Assembly (NCBI GenBank): GCA_020859945.1
Contig: JAJBVG010000043.1
Span: 1 to 40,534 of the forward strand
From: Clostridiales bacterium
GTDB taxonomy: Bacteria > Bacillota > Clostridia > Oscillospirales > Oscillospiraceae
Reading direction: 5' to 3'
Length of the DNA stretch: 40,534 nucleotides
The first letter of the stretch is position 1. Each line of letters starts with the position of its first letter. Shown in pieces: positions 1 to 8,729 of this stretch. The notes under the pieces are model-generated. The model ran no database searches. It was given only the letters and a program-made list of their open reading frames with translations, and was not told where the DNA came from. The translations under genes and the position numbers were made by a program.

Positions 1-91
1 CAGGACAAACTTTTTAAAATTGAAAAAATGGTTTTTCTTATGGGAAAGTTTGTTTCCAGGCGTAACCTACCTTAACCCCCTGATTTTTCCA
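1..91. other. Non-coding window edge with an inverted repeat
   Basis: AT-rich non-coding stretch downstream of carD. A 9-bp inverted repeat ACAAACTTT (5-13) and AAAGTTTGT (45-53) flanks a 31-nt A/T-rich loop. It could be part of a transcription stop for carD, but there is no clean stem followed by a T-run, so I do not call a terminator. No gene seen. Confidence 0.35.
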
Positions 92-131
92 TAATTGCAC
101 ATTGCTCATTGCACATTGCTAATTGCAAATT
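92..131. repeat. Heptad tandem array, ATTGCNN family, copy 1
   Basis: About five and a half units of a 7-bp period: ATTGCAC, ATTGCTC, ATTGCAC, ATTGCTA, ATTGCAA, ATT. It ends within a few bases of the carD stop codon (134-136). Related arrays lie at 11402-11434, 14562-14586 and 25085-25117. Confidence 0.8.
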
Positions 132-133
132 TA

Positions 134-610
134 TTACGACACCGCCCGGAAAATGCGTTCCTCCACCGACTCGAAGCTGACGTGCTGGCAGAGGACCACC
201 TCGGAAATCAAAATCTGCTTGGCGGAGTGGAGCATTTTCCGCTCGCCGGTGGAGAGGGCCTTCACCTGGTCCCGGAGCAGCAGCCCCTTGATGACGGAGG
301 CCACCTGCATCATGTTGCCGCTCTTGAGCTTTTCCATGTTCTCCCGGTAACGGCGGTTCCAGTTGCCGTCCATGTCCACCGACAGGAAGGGGATGGCCGT
401 GAGGACCTCCTCCGCCCGTTCCGCCGTGGCGATGGGCCGCACACCGATTTGCTCGCTGGTGTCCACGGGAATCATCACCTTCATGTTGCCCACAGGCAGC
501 TTGAGGCTGTAATACTGCCGCACCGTGCCGTCTACCGTCCGCTCTACAATGTCATCTACCGTACCCGCGCCGTGCATGGGATGCACGATCTGGTCGCCAA
601 TTTGAAACAT
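134..610 (-). CDS. carD: CarD family transcriptional regulator
   Basis: About 158 residues. The N-terminal half (MFQIGDQIVHPMHGAGTV onward) is the CarD/TRCF RNA-polymerase-interacting domain, recognisable by the GDxIVHPxHGxGxV motif. The C-terminal half is helical, as expected for the DNA-binding part of the CarD family. CarD proteins bind the RNA polymerase beta subunit and stabilise open complexes at promoters. The ATG at 610 is chosen because GGAGG lies 8 nt upstream; the longer reading would begin at a TTG that overlaps the Shine-Dalgarno itself. It is a single-gene unit with a candidate promoter at 657-685, and its 3' end abuts a heptad repeat array. The family assignment is secure; the regulon cannot be deduced here. 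Confidence 0.9.
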   Translation of the reverse strand: MFQIGDQIVHPMHGAGTVDDIVERTVDGTVRQYYSLKLPVGNMKVMIPVDTSEQIGVRPIATAERAEEVLTAIPFLSVDMDGNWNRRYRENMEKLKSGNMMQVASVIKGLLLRDQVKALSTGERKMLHSAKQILISEVVLCQHVSFESVEERIFRAVS

Positions 611-656
611 GAGACCCACCTCCAAAAAAGTTTAGACTTTCGCCTTATTATAGTAT

Positions 657-685
657 ATTGTATCACCTTTTTCGGTGGAAAACAA
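657..685 (-). promoter_or_regulatory. Candidate sigma-A promoter of carD
   Basis: On the minus strand, TTGTTT, 17-nt spacer, TACAAT, in an AT-rich gap about 50 nt upstream of the carD start. A TATAAT lies a few bases further downstream and could be the real -10, so the exact start point is uncertain. Confidence 0.4.
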
Positions 686-698
686 CGGCAAAACGTAC

Positions 699-738
699 AA
701 AAAAAGAAAAGTTCCCCCTCCGAAAAGGGGGAACTTTT
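699..738 (-). terminator. Rho-independent terminator of the ispH-rpsA operon
   Basis: A 12-bp perfect stem (AAAGTTCCCCC arms, 707-718 with 727-738) and an 8-nt loop, followed on the minus strand by TTTTCTTTTTTT. It lies about 50 nt past the ispH-rpsA stop codon. Confidence 0.85.
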
Positions 739-786
739 GCTAGAAAACTGTAGTTTTACGGGCGGTTTGGCCCGGAACGAACGGGA

Positions 787-2715
787 TCAGTCCTCGTCGT
801 ACTCCTCGCGCAGAACGGCGCGGCGGGACAGGGAGACCTTCTTGGCCTCCATGTTGATGTCGGTGATCTTGACCTCGACGATCTGGCCCTCAGCCAGCTC
901 GTCCTCGGGCTTCTCCACCCGATGGTCGGCGATCTGGGAGATGTGGATCAGGCCGTCCACGCCGGGAACGATCTCAGCGAAAGCGCCGAAGCTCATCAGC
1001 TTGACGATCTTGACCTCGGCGTTGTCGCCGATGGAATACTGGCTGATGAAGTTCTCCCAGGGAGAGACGCTGCGGTCCTTCATGCCCAGAGAGATCTTCT
1101 TCTTCTCGGGGTCGTACTTGATGACGTAAACGTCCACCACGTCGCCCACGGAGACGGCCTCGGAGGGGTGCTTGATGCGGCTCCAGGACAGCTCGGAGAT
1201 GTGGACCATGCCGTCCACGCCGCCGATGTCCACGAACGCGCCGTAAGAGGTCAGGCTCTTGACAGTGCCCTGATAGTGCTTATCCACCTCGATGTTGTCC
1301 CAGATGGCCTGGGCCTTGGCAGCGCGCTCAGCGGCGGCCACGGCGCGGATGGAGCCCACCACGCGGCGGCGGGAGCGGTTGACCTCGGTGATCTGCATCC
1401 GGGCGGTGGTGCCCACCAGGACGTCCATCGGCTCGTTGCGGCGCAGGCCGGTCTGAGAGGCGGGGACGAAAACGCGGATGCCGTTGACGTTGGCGACCAC
1501 GCCGCCCTTGTTCTCCTCGCGGATATAGCCCTCGACGACGGTGCCGTTCTCACGGGCTTCCTCGATCATCTCCCAGTTCTTGGCAGCGTCCAGACGCTTC
1601 TTGGACAGGGTGACGATGCCGTCCTGGTCGTTGATGCGGGTGACCTGGGTCTCGATCTCGTCGCCGACGTGAACCAGATCCTCCACCTTGACAGAGGGAT
1701 CGTCAGACAGCTCGCTCAGCGGAATGTAGCCGGTGTGCTTTGTGCCCAGCTCGACCTGGATCTCAGTCGGAGTGATGTTCACAACGGTGCCTGTGACCTT
1801 GTCCCCTGTATTTAAAGTTTTGATCGATTTCTCCAGCATTTCGGCGAAAGATTCCTCGATCTCCATTTTTTCTTCGCTCATAGTGTAAAAAACCTCCTTT
1901 ATTATCCACCCGGGCGTAGACGCGCCCGCAGTGATTCCAACAGACGCTGCGCATTTAATCGCATCCAATGGCAGCTCTGACGCCTGTTCGATCCAATAAA
2001 CATGACTGCAATGCTGCTGACAGAGCTGAGCCAAATGACGGGTGTTGGCGCTCTTATGGTCGCCAATGACCACCATGACCTCGCACTGTCGGGCCAAAAA
2101 CTCTGCTTCTGACTGGCGCTGATACGTAGCATTACATATTGTATCAAATGTTTCCGCGTTTGTACAGAGTTTTTTTGCAATTTCCACAGCTTTTTTCCAA
2201 ACTTCCCTGGTTGACGTTGTCTGAGAGACAAGTGTCAGCGGCAGGCTGTCACCCTCCGGCTGAGAGCAGATCCAGCGCTCCAATTCCTCGCCGGATTCCA
2301 CCACCACGGCGTTTTTGCACCACCCGGCGGTGGCTGTGACCTCGGCGTGGCCCCGCTTGCCCACGATGACGGGGATGCGTCCCCGCTCCTCCGCCTGAGC
2401 GACAAGCTTGTGGATGCGCTTCACGCTGGGGCAGGTGGCGTCCACCACCCGGAGGTCCCGGCGCTCCAGTTCCTCAAAGACGGCGCGGCCCTCCCCGTGG
2501 GAGCGCACCACCACCGCCGCCCCTTCGGGGATGTCTGCGGGGTCGGTAACGCAGGTCATACCCTCCTGGGCGAAGTGCGCCACCACATGGTCGTTGTGGA
2601 CCAGGTGGCCCAGCATGGCGCAGGGCTTCCCCTCGGCGGCGGTCTGCTCCGCCAACTCCACCGCCCGGCGCACGCCGTAGCAGAACCCGGCGGTTTTGGC
2701 TAAGGTGACGGTCAT
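787..2715 (-). CDS. ispH: Fused 4-hydroxy-3-methylbut-2-enyl diphosphate reductase (IspH) - 30S ribosomal protein S1
   Basis: 642 residues. Residues 1-278 are IspH (LytB), the last MEP-pathway enzyme making IPP/DMAPP from HMBPP. The three [4Fe-4S] ligands are visible as C12 (GFCYGV), C95 (DATCP) and C194 (ICNAT). Residues about 300-635 hold four S1 RNA-binding domains, giving an S1-like protein that helps mRNA bind the ribosome. The fusion is known across Clostridia. The start overlaps the plsC stop (ATGA) and has GGAGG upstream. A strong internal Shine-Dalgarno lies exactly at the junction, ahead of Met279 (MSEEK), so free S1 may also be made. The stretch encoding residues about 155-270 is clearly more AT-rich than the rest. 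Terminator at 699-738. Confidence 0.95.
   Translation of the reverse strand: MTVTLAKTAGFCYGVRRAVELAEQTAAEGKPCAMLGHLVHNDHVVAHFAQEGMTCVTDPADIPEGAAVVVRSHGEGRAVFEELERRDLRVVDATCPSVKRIHKLVAQAEERGRIPVIVGKRGHAEVTATAGWCKNAVVVESGEELERWICSQPEGDSLPLTLVSQTTSTREVWKKAVEIAKKLCTNAETFDTICNATYQRQSEAEFLARQCEVMVVIGDHKSANTRHLAQLCQQHCSHVYWIEQASELPLDAIKCAASVGITAGASTPGWIIKEVFYTMSEEKMEIEESFAEMLEKSIKTLNTGDKVTGTVVNITPTEIQVELGTKHTGYIPLSELSDDPSVKVEDLVHVGDEIETQVTRINDQDGIVTLSKKRLDAAKNWEMIEEARENGTVVEGYIREENKGGVVANVNGIRVFVPASQTGLRRNEPMDVLVGTTARMQITEVNRSRRRVVGSIRAVAAAERAAKAQAIWDNIEVDKHYQGTVKSLTSYGAFVDIGGVDGMVHISELSWSRIKHPSEAVSVGDVVDVYVIKYDPEKKKISLGMKDRSVSPWENFISQYSIGDNAEVKIVKLMSFGAFAEIVPGVDGLIHISQIADHRVEKPEDELAEGQIVEVKITDINMEAKKVSLSRRAVLREEYDED
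1879..1900 (-). promoter_or_regulatory. Internal ribosome binding site at the IspH/S1 junction
   Basis: On the minus strand AAAGGAGG is followed after 11 nt by an in-frame ATG (Met279, MSEEK...) that begins the S1 half. It is the best Shine-Dalgarno match in the whole operon although it lies inside the open frame. This suggests that S1 is translated both as a fusion and alone; that is inference. Confidence 0.6.
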
Positions 2716-3353
2716 TTGGCCTCAGCCTCCAGCGCGTAAATGCGTTTCAGCAGGTCATCGGCCACGGCCTCCTGCTCCTCCTTGGTGGCCCGGCGGCCTG
2801 CGGGCTTGACCACGTAAGGCTCCCCAAAGACCACCGTAGAGCGGTGGAACATCTTCTTGGGCCGGGTAGAGTACACCGGCACGATGGGCGCGCCGGTTTT
2901 CAGGGCCAGCATCGCCGCGCCGGTCTTGGCGCTGCCCTCCTCGCCCTCGCCCACACGGGTCCCTTCGGGGAACATCATCAGCTTGCAGCCGTCTTTCAGC
3001 ACCCGCATGGCGTTTTTGATGGCGGACATATCGTTGTTGCCCCGGTCCACGGCGAAGGTGCCGATGGCGTCCAGCACCCGGCCCATGATGGGGATCTCCA
3101 GCAGGGATTTCTTGGCCATGATGCGGATGATGTGCTTCCGGCTGGCGGCAAAGCAGATCATGGGCGGGTCGGCCAGAGAGGTGTGGTTGGGGCAGATGAT
3201 ACACGGCCCCTCCGGGATGCGGTCCCGGTGCAGCACCTTAAAGGGGTAGAAAAAGTTCCAGATGGGGTAGAGGATCACGTACAAAATCCGGTAATTCCGC
3301 TCCTCCTGGGCGCGGGTGCGCTTCTTTTTCTTTTTCTTCTTCTCGTCTGCCAT
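2712..3353 (-). CDS. plsC: 1-acyl-sn-glycerol-3-phosphate acyltransferase
   Basis: 213 residues, the normal size for PlsC. It transfers an acyl chain to lysophosphatidic acid, giving phosphatidic acid at the cytoplasmic membrane face. The catalytic NHxxxxD motif is NHTSLAD (about residues 55-61) and the FPEGTR substrate motif lies at about 127-132. A very basic Lys/Arg N-terminus (ADEKKKKKKKRTR) probably binds the membrane. The gene sits between cmk (4 nt upstream) and ispH-rpsA (4-nt ATGA overlap), so the three are translationally coupled. The cmk-plsC-ispH-rpsA order is common in Clostridia. Confidence 0.93.
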   Translation of the reverse strand: MADEKKKKKKKRTRAQEERNYRILYVILYPIWNFFYPFKVLHRDRIPEGPCIICPNHTSLADPPMICFAASRKHIIRIMAKKSLLEIPIMGRVLDAIGTFAVDRGNNDMSAIKNAMRVLKDGCKLMMFPEGTRVGEGEEGSAKTGAAMLALKTGAPIVPVYSTRPKKMFHRSTVVFGEPYVVKPAGRRATKEEQEAVADDLLKRIYALEAEAK

Positions 3354-3357
3354 AGGC

Positions 3358-4032
3358 TCACATCCTCTCCCGAATGGCGTTCAGCAACAGTTGAAGGCTC
3401 TCTTCCAAATCATAGTTGGTGGTGTCCACCAGCACCGCGTCCTCCGCCTGGCGCAGGGGAGCGATGGGGCGGTTTTTGTCGTTCTCGTCCCGGAGGATGA
3501 CGTCCGCCAGCACCTCGTCATAGGTAACGGCGCTGCCCTTGGCTTGCAGCTCCTTCCAGCGGCGCTCCGCCCGGGCCTCCGGCGCGGCGGTCAGGAACAG
3601 CTTGACCTCCGCCTGGGGCAGCACCACGGTGCCGATGTCCCGCCCGTCCATGACGACGCTGTGTTTTTTTGCCAAATCCCGCTGGAGGTCCAGCAGGAAG
3701 GACCGGACCGCGGGAATGGCCGACACCGCCGAGGTGTAGAGGGACAGCTCTGGCTGACGGATCTCCTCCGTCACGTCCTCGCCGTTCAGCAGCATATGCT
3801 GCAAGCCGTCCTCCCCGTAAAACAGCTCCGGCTGGATTTCCGGCAGGCGGGCGGCGATGGCTTCGCCGTCGCCCCGGTCAATGCCCGCCCGGTAGCAGTA
3901 CAGGGCCACGGTGCGGTAAATCGCGCCGGTGTCCACGTACAAAAAGCCCAGCTCTGCGGCCACCTTTCGGGCCAGGGTGCTTTTCCCCGCCCCGCTGGGG
4001 CCGTCAATGGCTACGCTGATTCGTTTTTCCAT
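3358..4032 (-). CDS. cmk: Cytidylate kinase
   Basis: About 224 residues. It phosphorylates CMP and dCMP with ATP. The P-loop DGPSGAGKST lies near the N-terminus, followed by the conserved YVDTGAIYRT; MDGRDIGTVV is the typical mid-protein Cmk signature, and RDENDKNR lies in the lid/CMP region. ATG at 4032 is preferred over ATG at 4041, because AAGGAG lies 10 nt before the former and abuts the latter. The start lies inside the 3' end of the upstream FAD gene (29-nt overlap), so the two are probably coupled. Confidence 0.94.
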   Translation of the reverse strand: MEKRISVAIDGPSGAGKSTLARKVAAELGFLYVDTGAIYRTVALYCYRAGIDRGDGEAIAARLPEIQPELFYGEDGLQHMLLNGEDVTEEIRQPELSLYTSAVSAIPAVRSFLLDLQRDLAKKHSVVMDGRDIGTVVLPQAEVKLFLTAAPEARAERRWKELQAKGSAVTYDEVLADVILRDENDKNRPIAPLRQAEDAVLVDTTNYDLEESLQLLLNAIRERM

Positions 4033-5272
4033 GTTCCTCATTCTCCTTTGTCGCTGCGCTGCGGCCCGCCGCCGCGCCGGTGGCCCAGGCCGCCTGTAGG
4101 TTGAAGCCGCCGGTGTAGCCGTCGATGTCCAGCACCTCTCCGGCGAAGTACAGCCCGGGGCACTTTTTGGAGGCCATGGTGGTGGAGTTCACCTCGCTGA
4201 GCTTGACGCCCCCGGCGGTGACGATGGCCTCCGCCACAGGGCGGGTGCCGGTGATCTCCAGCCGGAAGGTTTTCAGTTCCTCCACCAGCCGCCGCTGGCC
4301 CTTGGTCACGTCATGTACCTTGGTCTCCGGCGGGATGCCGGTCCGCCGCAGCATGACCGGTATCATCAGCCTGGGCAGCAGACCCCCCAGCACGTTTTGC
4401 ACATCCCGGTTGGGGTTCTGGCCGAAGTCCCGCAAAATGCGCTCGTCCAGCTGCTTTTCGGACAGGGCGGGTTTCAGGTCTATTATAGCAGAGTATTTGT
4501 CTTTGTCAAAGCCCTGTAAGCAGGCGCTGGCGGAAAGTACCAGCGGCCCGGAGAGGCCGAAGTGGGTGAAGAGCAGCTCGCCAAACCCCTCATAGACCGT
4601 CTTTTTCTTCTGGTTTTTGACCTTTAGCGTCACGTTGCGGAGAGAAAGCCCCTGCATTTGTTGGCAGTCCTCCCCCGCCGTCACCAGCGGAACCAGCGAG
4701 GCCCGGGCAGGAACCAGCGTATGGCCCACAGACTGGGCCAGGGCGTAGCCGTCCCCGGTGGAGCCGGTGGCCGGGTAGGACACGCCGCCGGTGGCGACGA
4801 TGACCGCGTCGGCCCGGAGGGTACGTCCGTCCTCCAGCAGTACGCCGGAGACCCCGTCCTCCGTTTGCAGCAGCGCCGTCACCCGCCCGGTGACGGTTTT
4901 CACCCCCAGGCGGCGCAGCTCATAAAACAGCGCGTCGATGACATCTGCCGCCCGGTCCGAGACAGGGAACACCCGGTTGCCCCGCTCCACCTTGGTAGCC
5001 ACGCCCAGCCCCTCGAAAAACGCCTGGGCGTCCTCCGGGGAAAAGCGGCTCAGGGCGCTGTGGAGGAACCGTCCCCCTCTGGGGTAGTTTTGCAGGGCCT
5101 CCTCCACCGGGCAGCGGTTGGTCAGGTTGCACCGGCCCTTGCCGGTGATGTAGAGCTTGCGCCCCACCTTTTCGTTCCGCTCGATGAGCGTCACGGCGGC
5201 TCCCGCCCGGGCCGCGGTGATGGCGGCCATCATGCCGGCGGCTCCGCCGCCGATGACAATTACGGTGTTCAA
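4004..5272 (-). CDS. NAD(P)/FAD-dependent oxidoreductase, HI0933/BaiN-like family
   Basis: About 422 residues. The dinucleotide-binding motif VIGGGAAGMMAA starts at about residue 6 and is followed by IERNEKVGRKLYITGKGRCNLTN, typical of HI0933/YhiN-type flavoproteins. A second FAD motif near the C-terminus reads GLYFAGEVLDIDGYTGGFNLQ. The in vivo substrate of most members is unknown; some gut Clostridia members (BaiN) reduce bile-acid intermediates, but sequence alone does not justify that here. It leads the operon into cmk-plsC-ispH-rpsA. The start is uncertain: ATG at 5287 follows the T-run of a terminator-like hairpin by 1 nt and has no Shine-Dalgarno, whereas TTG at 5272 has AGGGGGAG just upstream, so I prefer the TTG. 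Confidence 0.88.
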   Translation of the reverse strand: MNTVIVIGGGAAGMMAAITAARAGAAVTLIERNEKVGRKLYITGKGRCNLTNRCPVEEALQNYPRGGRFLHSALSRFSPEDAQAFFEGLGVATKVERGNRVFPVSDRAADVIDALFYELRRLGVKTVTGRVTALLQTEDGVSGVLLEDGRTLRADAVIVATGGVSYPATGSTGDGYALAQSVGHTLVPARASLVPLVTAGEDCQQMQGLSLRNVTLKVKNQKKKTVYEGFGELLFTHFGLSGPLVLSASACLQGFDKDKYSAIIDLKPALSEKQLDERILRDFGQNPNRDVQNVLGGLLPRLMIPVMLRRTGIPPETKVHDVTKGQRRLVEELKTFRLEITGTRPVAEAIVTAGGVKLSEVNSTTMASKKCPGLYFAGEVLDIDGYTGGFNLQAAWATGAAAGRSAATKENEEHGKTNQRSH

Positions 5273-5288
5273 AAGGCTCCCCCTCATA

Positions 5289-5324
5289 GAAAAACGGAGC
5301 CAGTTCCCGGAAGAACTGACTCCG
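5289..5324 (-). terminator. Terminator-like hairpin directly before the FAD oxidoreductase start
   Basis: A 12-bp stem (5295-5306 with 5313-5324, one G-U wobble), 6-nt loop, then TTTTTCT on the minus strand. The T-run ends 1 nt from the upstream ATG of the next gene. It either ends transcription from the rpiR side or acts as an attenuator for the operon that follows. Confidence 0.65.
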
Positions 5325-5430
5325 GCCGATGGATAGTGGGTGGTGGTTAGTAGTTAGAAAAGTGCGAGGCGGCGTTTTTGCCCAATAAAGTACCAGTTTT
5401 CCTTGAAGAAGTATAATCCGGCAACTGACC

Positions 5431-5490
5431 ACCCCTCTTGCCTCCCCTGAAAGGGGAGGTGGCGCGGCGTAAGCCGCGACGGAGGGGTTT
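5431..5490. repeat. Nested palindromic intergenic element
   Basis: Outer arms ACCCCTC (5431-5437) and GAGGGGT (5483-5489) enclose two inner hairpins: CCTCCCCTGAAAGGGGAGG (5441-5459) and GCGGCGTAAGCCGC (5464-5477). Together they would fold as a three-way junction. This looks like a REP/MITE-type intergenic repeat; only one copy is visible in this window. Confidence 0.65.
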
Positions 5491-5497
5491 ACCCGCC

Positions 5498-6364
5498 TTA
5501 CCTCCGGTCCGTCCGCTCGTACACGTCGTACTCCTGCCAAATCTGTTCCAAATGGCTCAGGTTGTGCTCCAGCTTCTCGGAACGGATGCGGCTGACCGAC
5601 ACGATGAGGGCCGTCATCAAACTCAGCGGGGCCACCAGGGAGTCCACAAAGGAGGCCATGTCGCTCTTGGCCAGCAGAGAGACGTCGGCGATCTCCGCCA
5701 GAGGGGAGGCTTTGCTGTCGGTGATGGCGATGGCGGTGGCCCCCCGGTCCTTGGCGTACCGCATGGCCTGCACCGTCCGCCGGGAATAGCGGGGGAAGGA
5801 CAGGCCGATGAGCACGTCCCCTTCTTTGATGTGGAGAATCTGCTCGAAGGTCTCGCTCATGGCGCTGGTCTGCACACAAATGACATCGTCGAACATGAAC
5901 CGGAAGTAATAGGTCAGGAACTCCGCCAGAGCGGACGCAGAGCGCACGCCCAGGATGTAAAGCCGCTTGGCCCCGGCGATGCGTTGCACCGCCTCGTTGA
6001 AGGTGGTCCGCTCCGTCTCCTCCAGGGTCAGGCGGATTTTCTCGATGTCCGACTGCATGACCATGCTTAGCACGTCCTGGTTGCCGATGCGGTCCTTGGA
6101 CACCTCGATGCGCTGGATGGAGGTCAGCTTGTTGCGGATCATCTCCTGAAGGGCCTTCTGCATACTGGGGTAGCCGTCATAGCCCAGCTCCGCCGCGAAG
6201 CGAACCACCGTGGATTCGCTGACGTTGACCGTCCGGCCCAGCTTGCTGGCGGTCATAAACGCCGCCTTGTCGTAGGAATTGAGAATAAAGTTGGCAATCA
6301 GCTTTTGTCCCCTGGAAAAATGGGGCATATTTTCCTGGATGGTCGCCAAAATGTCGTTCGCCAT
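5498..6364 (-). CDS. MurR/RpiR family transcriptional regulator
   Basis: 288 residues, the standard RpiR length. The N-terminal helix-turn-helix (about residues 1-80) carries KLGRTVNVSESTVVRFAAELGYDGYP, the family signature. The C-terminal SIS sugar-phosphate-binding domain (about 110-260) includes RLYILGVRSASALAEF and IGLSFPRYSRRTVQAMRYAKDRGA. Family members sense phosphosugars and control sugar or cell-wall-sugar catabolism. No sugar gene is adjacent, so the target is unknown. The start is supported by GAGGAG upstream and a consensus promoter at 6433-6461. Several TTGCAA/TTGCAG motifs around that promoter could be an autoregulatory operator. Confidence 0.92.
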   Translation of the reverse strand: MANDILATIQENMPHFSRGQKLIANFILNSYDKAAFMTASKLGRTVNVSESTVVRFAAELGYDGYPSMQKALQEMIRNKLTSIQRIEVSKDRIGNQDVLSMVMQSDIEKIRLTLEETERTTFNEAVQRIAGAKRLYILGVRSASALAEFLTYYFRFMFDDVICVQTSAMSETFEQILHIKEGDVLIGLSFPRYSRRTVQAMRYAKDRGATAIAITDSKASPLAEIADVSLLAKSDMASFVDSLVAPLSLMTALIVSVSRIRSEKLEHNLSHLEQIWQEYDVYERTDRR

Positions 6365-6432
6365 AAAAAACCTGCTCCTCTTTTGTTTTGTGGATAGGGT
6401 CTCTGCTTTGGTTCGCTGTTTTTGTTAGAGAT

Positions 6433-6461
6433 ACTATACCCTTTTGCAGCAGGAATTGCAA
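6433..6461 (-). promoter_or_regulatory. Sigma-A promoter of the rpiR-type regulator
   Basis: TTGCAA, 17-nt spacer, TATAGT on the minus strand, about 70 nt upstream of the start codon. Extra TTGCAA-like half sites overlap the -35 region. Confidence 0.7.
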
Positions 6462-6506
6462 GCTATTTTTGCAAGATTTTTTTCGCTTCTTGCATTTTGG
6501 CGGTTT

Positions 6507-7216
<710 letters not shown>

Positions 7217-7220
<4 letters not shown>

Positions 7221-8302
7221 TCTGCCTCCGTCTGGGGGGTGTAGATCAGGTCGGTGCGGCCAATTTCCTCGCCGCTCAGGTAGTAGACGATGCGGCCCAC
7301 CACGTCCCCCTCCTGGATGGTCACGTCGCTGTTCTGGGGCAGACGCATCCGGGCGTAGACCTTTTGGGCCTCCGCGTCGGTCAGGGGATAGGAGACGGTG
7401 TCCGCGGCGGTCAGAGTGTAATCCGTGCCGCCCGCCGTCAGGGTTGTGACCACGTCCCCGGCCTCACAGAAGGTGTGGGTGGGGTAGGTCTCAAAGGCCC
7501 AGTCGTAGACGGCGATGTGGTCCTGGTAGTCGTAGGAATCCGCCAGGGTGCAGCAGACGATGCGCTGGCCGGTGTCCGGGTCCTCAAAGCAGGACACCAG
7601 CGTCCGCCCCGCGGCGGAGGTGTAGCCGGTCTTGATGCCGATGCAGCGGCTGTCCATGCCCAGCAGCTGGTTGTGGTTCTCGATTTTCCAGCCGTCCTCG
7701 GTCTCGATATAGGTGGTGCCCACGATTTCCGCGAACAGCTCGTTTTGCATGGCGTAGCACCCCAGCAGGCACATGTCGTAGGCGGTGGAGTAGTTGCCCT
7801 CGTCCACCAGACCGTTGGGGTTGCCGTAGAGGGTGTTCTCCATGCCCAGCTCCTGGGCCTTCTCGTTCATCAGCGCCACGAAGGATTCCTCATCCCCGGC
7901 GACAGTCTCCGCCAGCAGCATGGCCGCGTCGTTGCCGCTGCGGAGCATGGCTCCGTAGATGCAGGAGCGCAGGGTGATTTTATCCCCAACTTCCATATAG
8001 AGGGAGCTGCCCTTCTCGGCGTTGGCGGTCTCGGAGCAGGTCAGCACCTGCTCCAGATCCTCCTCGCTGCTCAGCTCGCAGGCCAGCAGGCCGGTCATGA
8101 TTTTGGTGATGCTGGCGATGGGCCGCTTTTTGTTGGCGTTGTTGGAGTACAGCACCCGCCCGGAGTCCACGTCCATGACGCAGGTGGCCACGGCGTTGGT
8201 GGAGATGGCGAACGCGCTGCCCGCGCCGCCCAGGGTCAGGCAAACCGCCAGCACCCCGGCCAGCAGCCGCCGAAGGAATTTTTTACCTGTTTTATTCTTC
8301 AC
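7217..8302 (-). CDS. D-alanyl-D-alanine carboxypeptidase (DacF/PBP5-type, S11 family)
   Basis: 361 residues. The signal peptide is FLRRLLAGVLAVCLTLGGAG ending near SAFA. The three penicillin-binding motifs are present: SITKIM (SxxK nucleophile), SGN in LRSGNDAAML, and KTG in IGIKTGYTSAAG. A C-terminal beta domain (about 270-361) follows, as in DacA/DacF, but there is no obvious amphipathic membrane anchor. It trims the terminal D-Ala from peptidoglycan stem peptides outside the membrane. Position next to ytfJ fits a role in spore cortex or sporulation peptidoglycan. The GTG start overlaps the ytfJ 3' end by 11 nt. Confidence 0.92.
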
Positions 8303-8729
8303 TGGCGGCCTCTTCCGGCTGCTCGGCCTTCTCCGCTTTGTCGGCCTTGCGCTTGTCCACGAAGTTCTCCACCCGGTCCACGATCTCCGGCATCAGGTCG
8401 ATGACCTTCTCCACCGGGCCGCCGGGACAGGGGGCCACCGGCAGGAACCGGACGCTCTCGCTCTTGATGATGAGGAAACCGGTGGGTTCCACGCTGACGC
8501 CCGCCCCGGCGCCGCCGCCGAAGGCGTTGTCCTTGTCGGCGGGCTGGTTCTTGGTAGCCCAGTCGCTGCCGCCGGAGCCGAAGCCGAAGCTCATCCGGGA
8601 GATGGGAATGACCGTGACCCCCTGGGGGGTGTTGATGGGCTGGCCCACCACGGTGTTCACGTCCACCATCTGCTTGACCTTGTCGATGGTGATGTCGATG
8701 ACTTCATTCAGTGGATGCTTTTTTTCCAT
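8292..8729 (-). CDS. ytfJ: Sporulation protein YtfJ/GerW family
   Basis: 145 residues. The N-terminal NEVIDITIDKVKQMVDVNTVVGQPI and the glycine-rich ISRMSFGFGSGGSDW followed by FGGGAGAGVSVEPTGFLII are the YtfJ/GerW signature. A charged lysine/glutamate C-terminus (DKRKADKAEKAEQPEEA) follows. In Bacillus subtilis the protein is made in the forespore and is needed for normal germination. The upstream neighbour is the DUF2953 (YtfI-like) gene, as in Bacillus. The start overlaps that gene by 26 nt and has GGAGG upstream. Confidence 0.93.
   Translation of the reverse strand: MEKKHPLNEVIDITIDKVKQMVDVNTVVGQPINTPQGVTVIPISRMSFGFGSGGSDWATKNQPADKDNAFGGGAGAGVSVEPTGFLIIKSESVRFLPVAPCPGGPVEKVIDLMPEIVDRVENFVDKRKADKAEKAEQPEEAASEE

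Noticed and set aside
95-1129. Long plus-strand frame of 344 codons opposite carD and rpsA
   Set aside because: Its translation is low-complexity His/Leu/Gly-rich mirror sequence with no domain, and it spans two real genes plus a terminator on the other strand.
5289-5430. T-box or other riboswitch before the FAD oxidoreductase
   Set aside because: No T-box TGG motif, specifier loop or known aptamer core can be seen; only a simple terminator hairpin.
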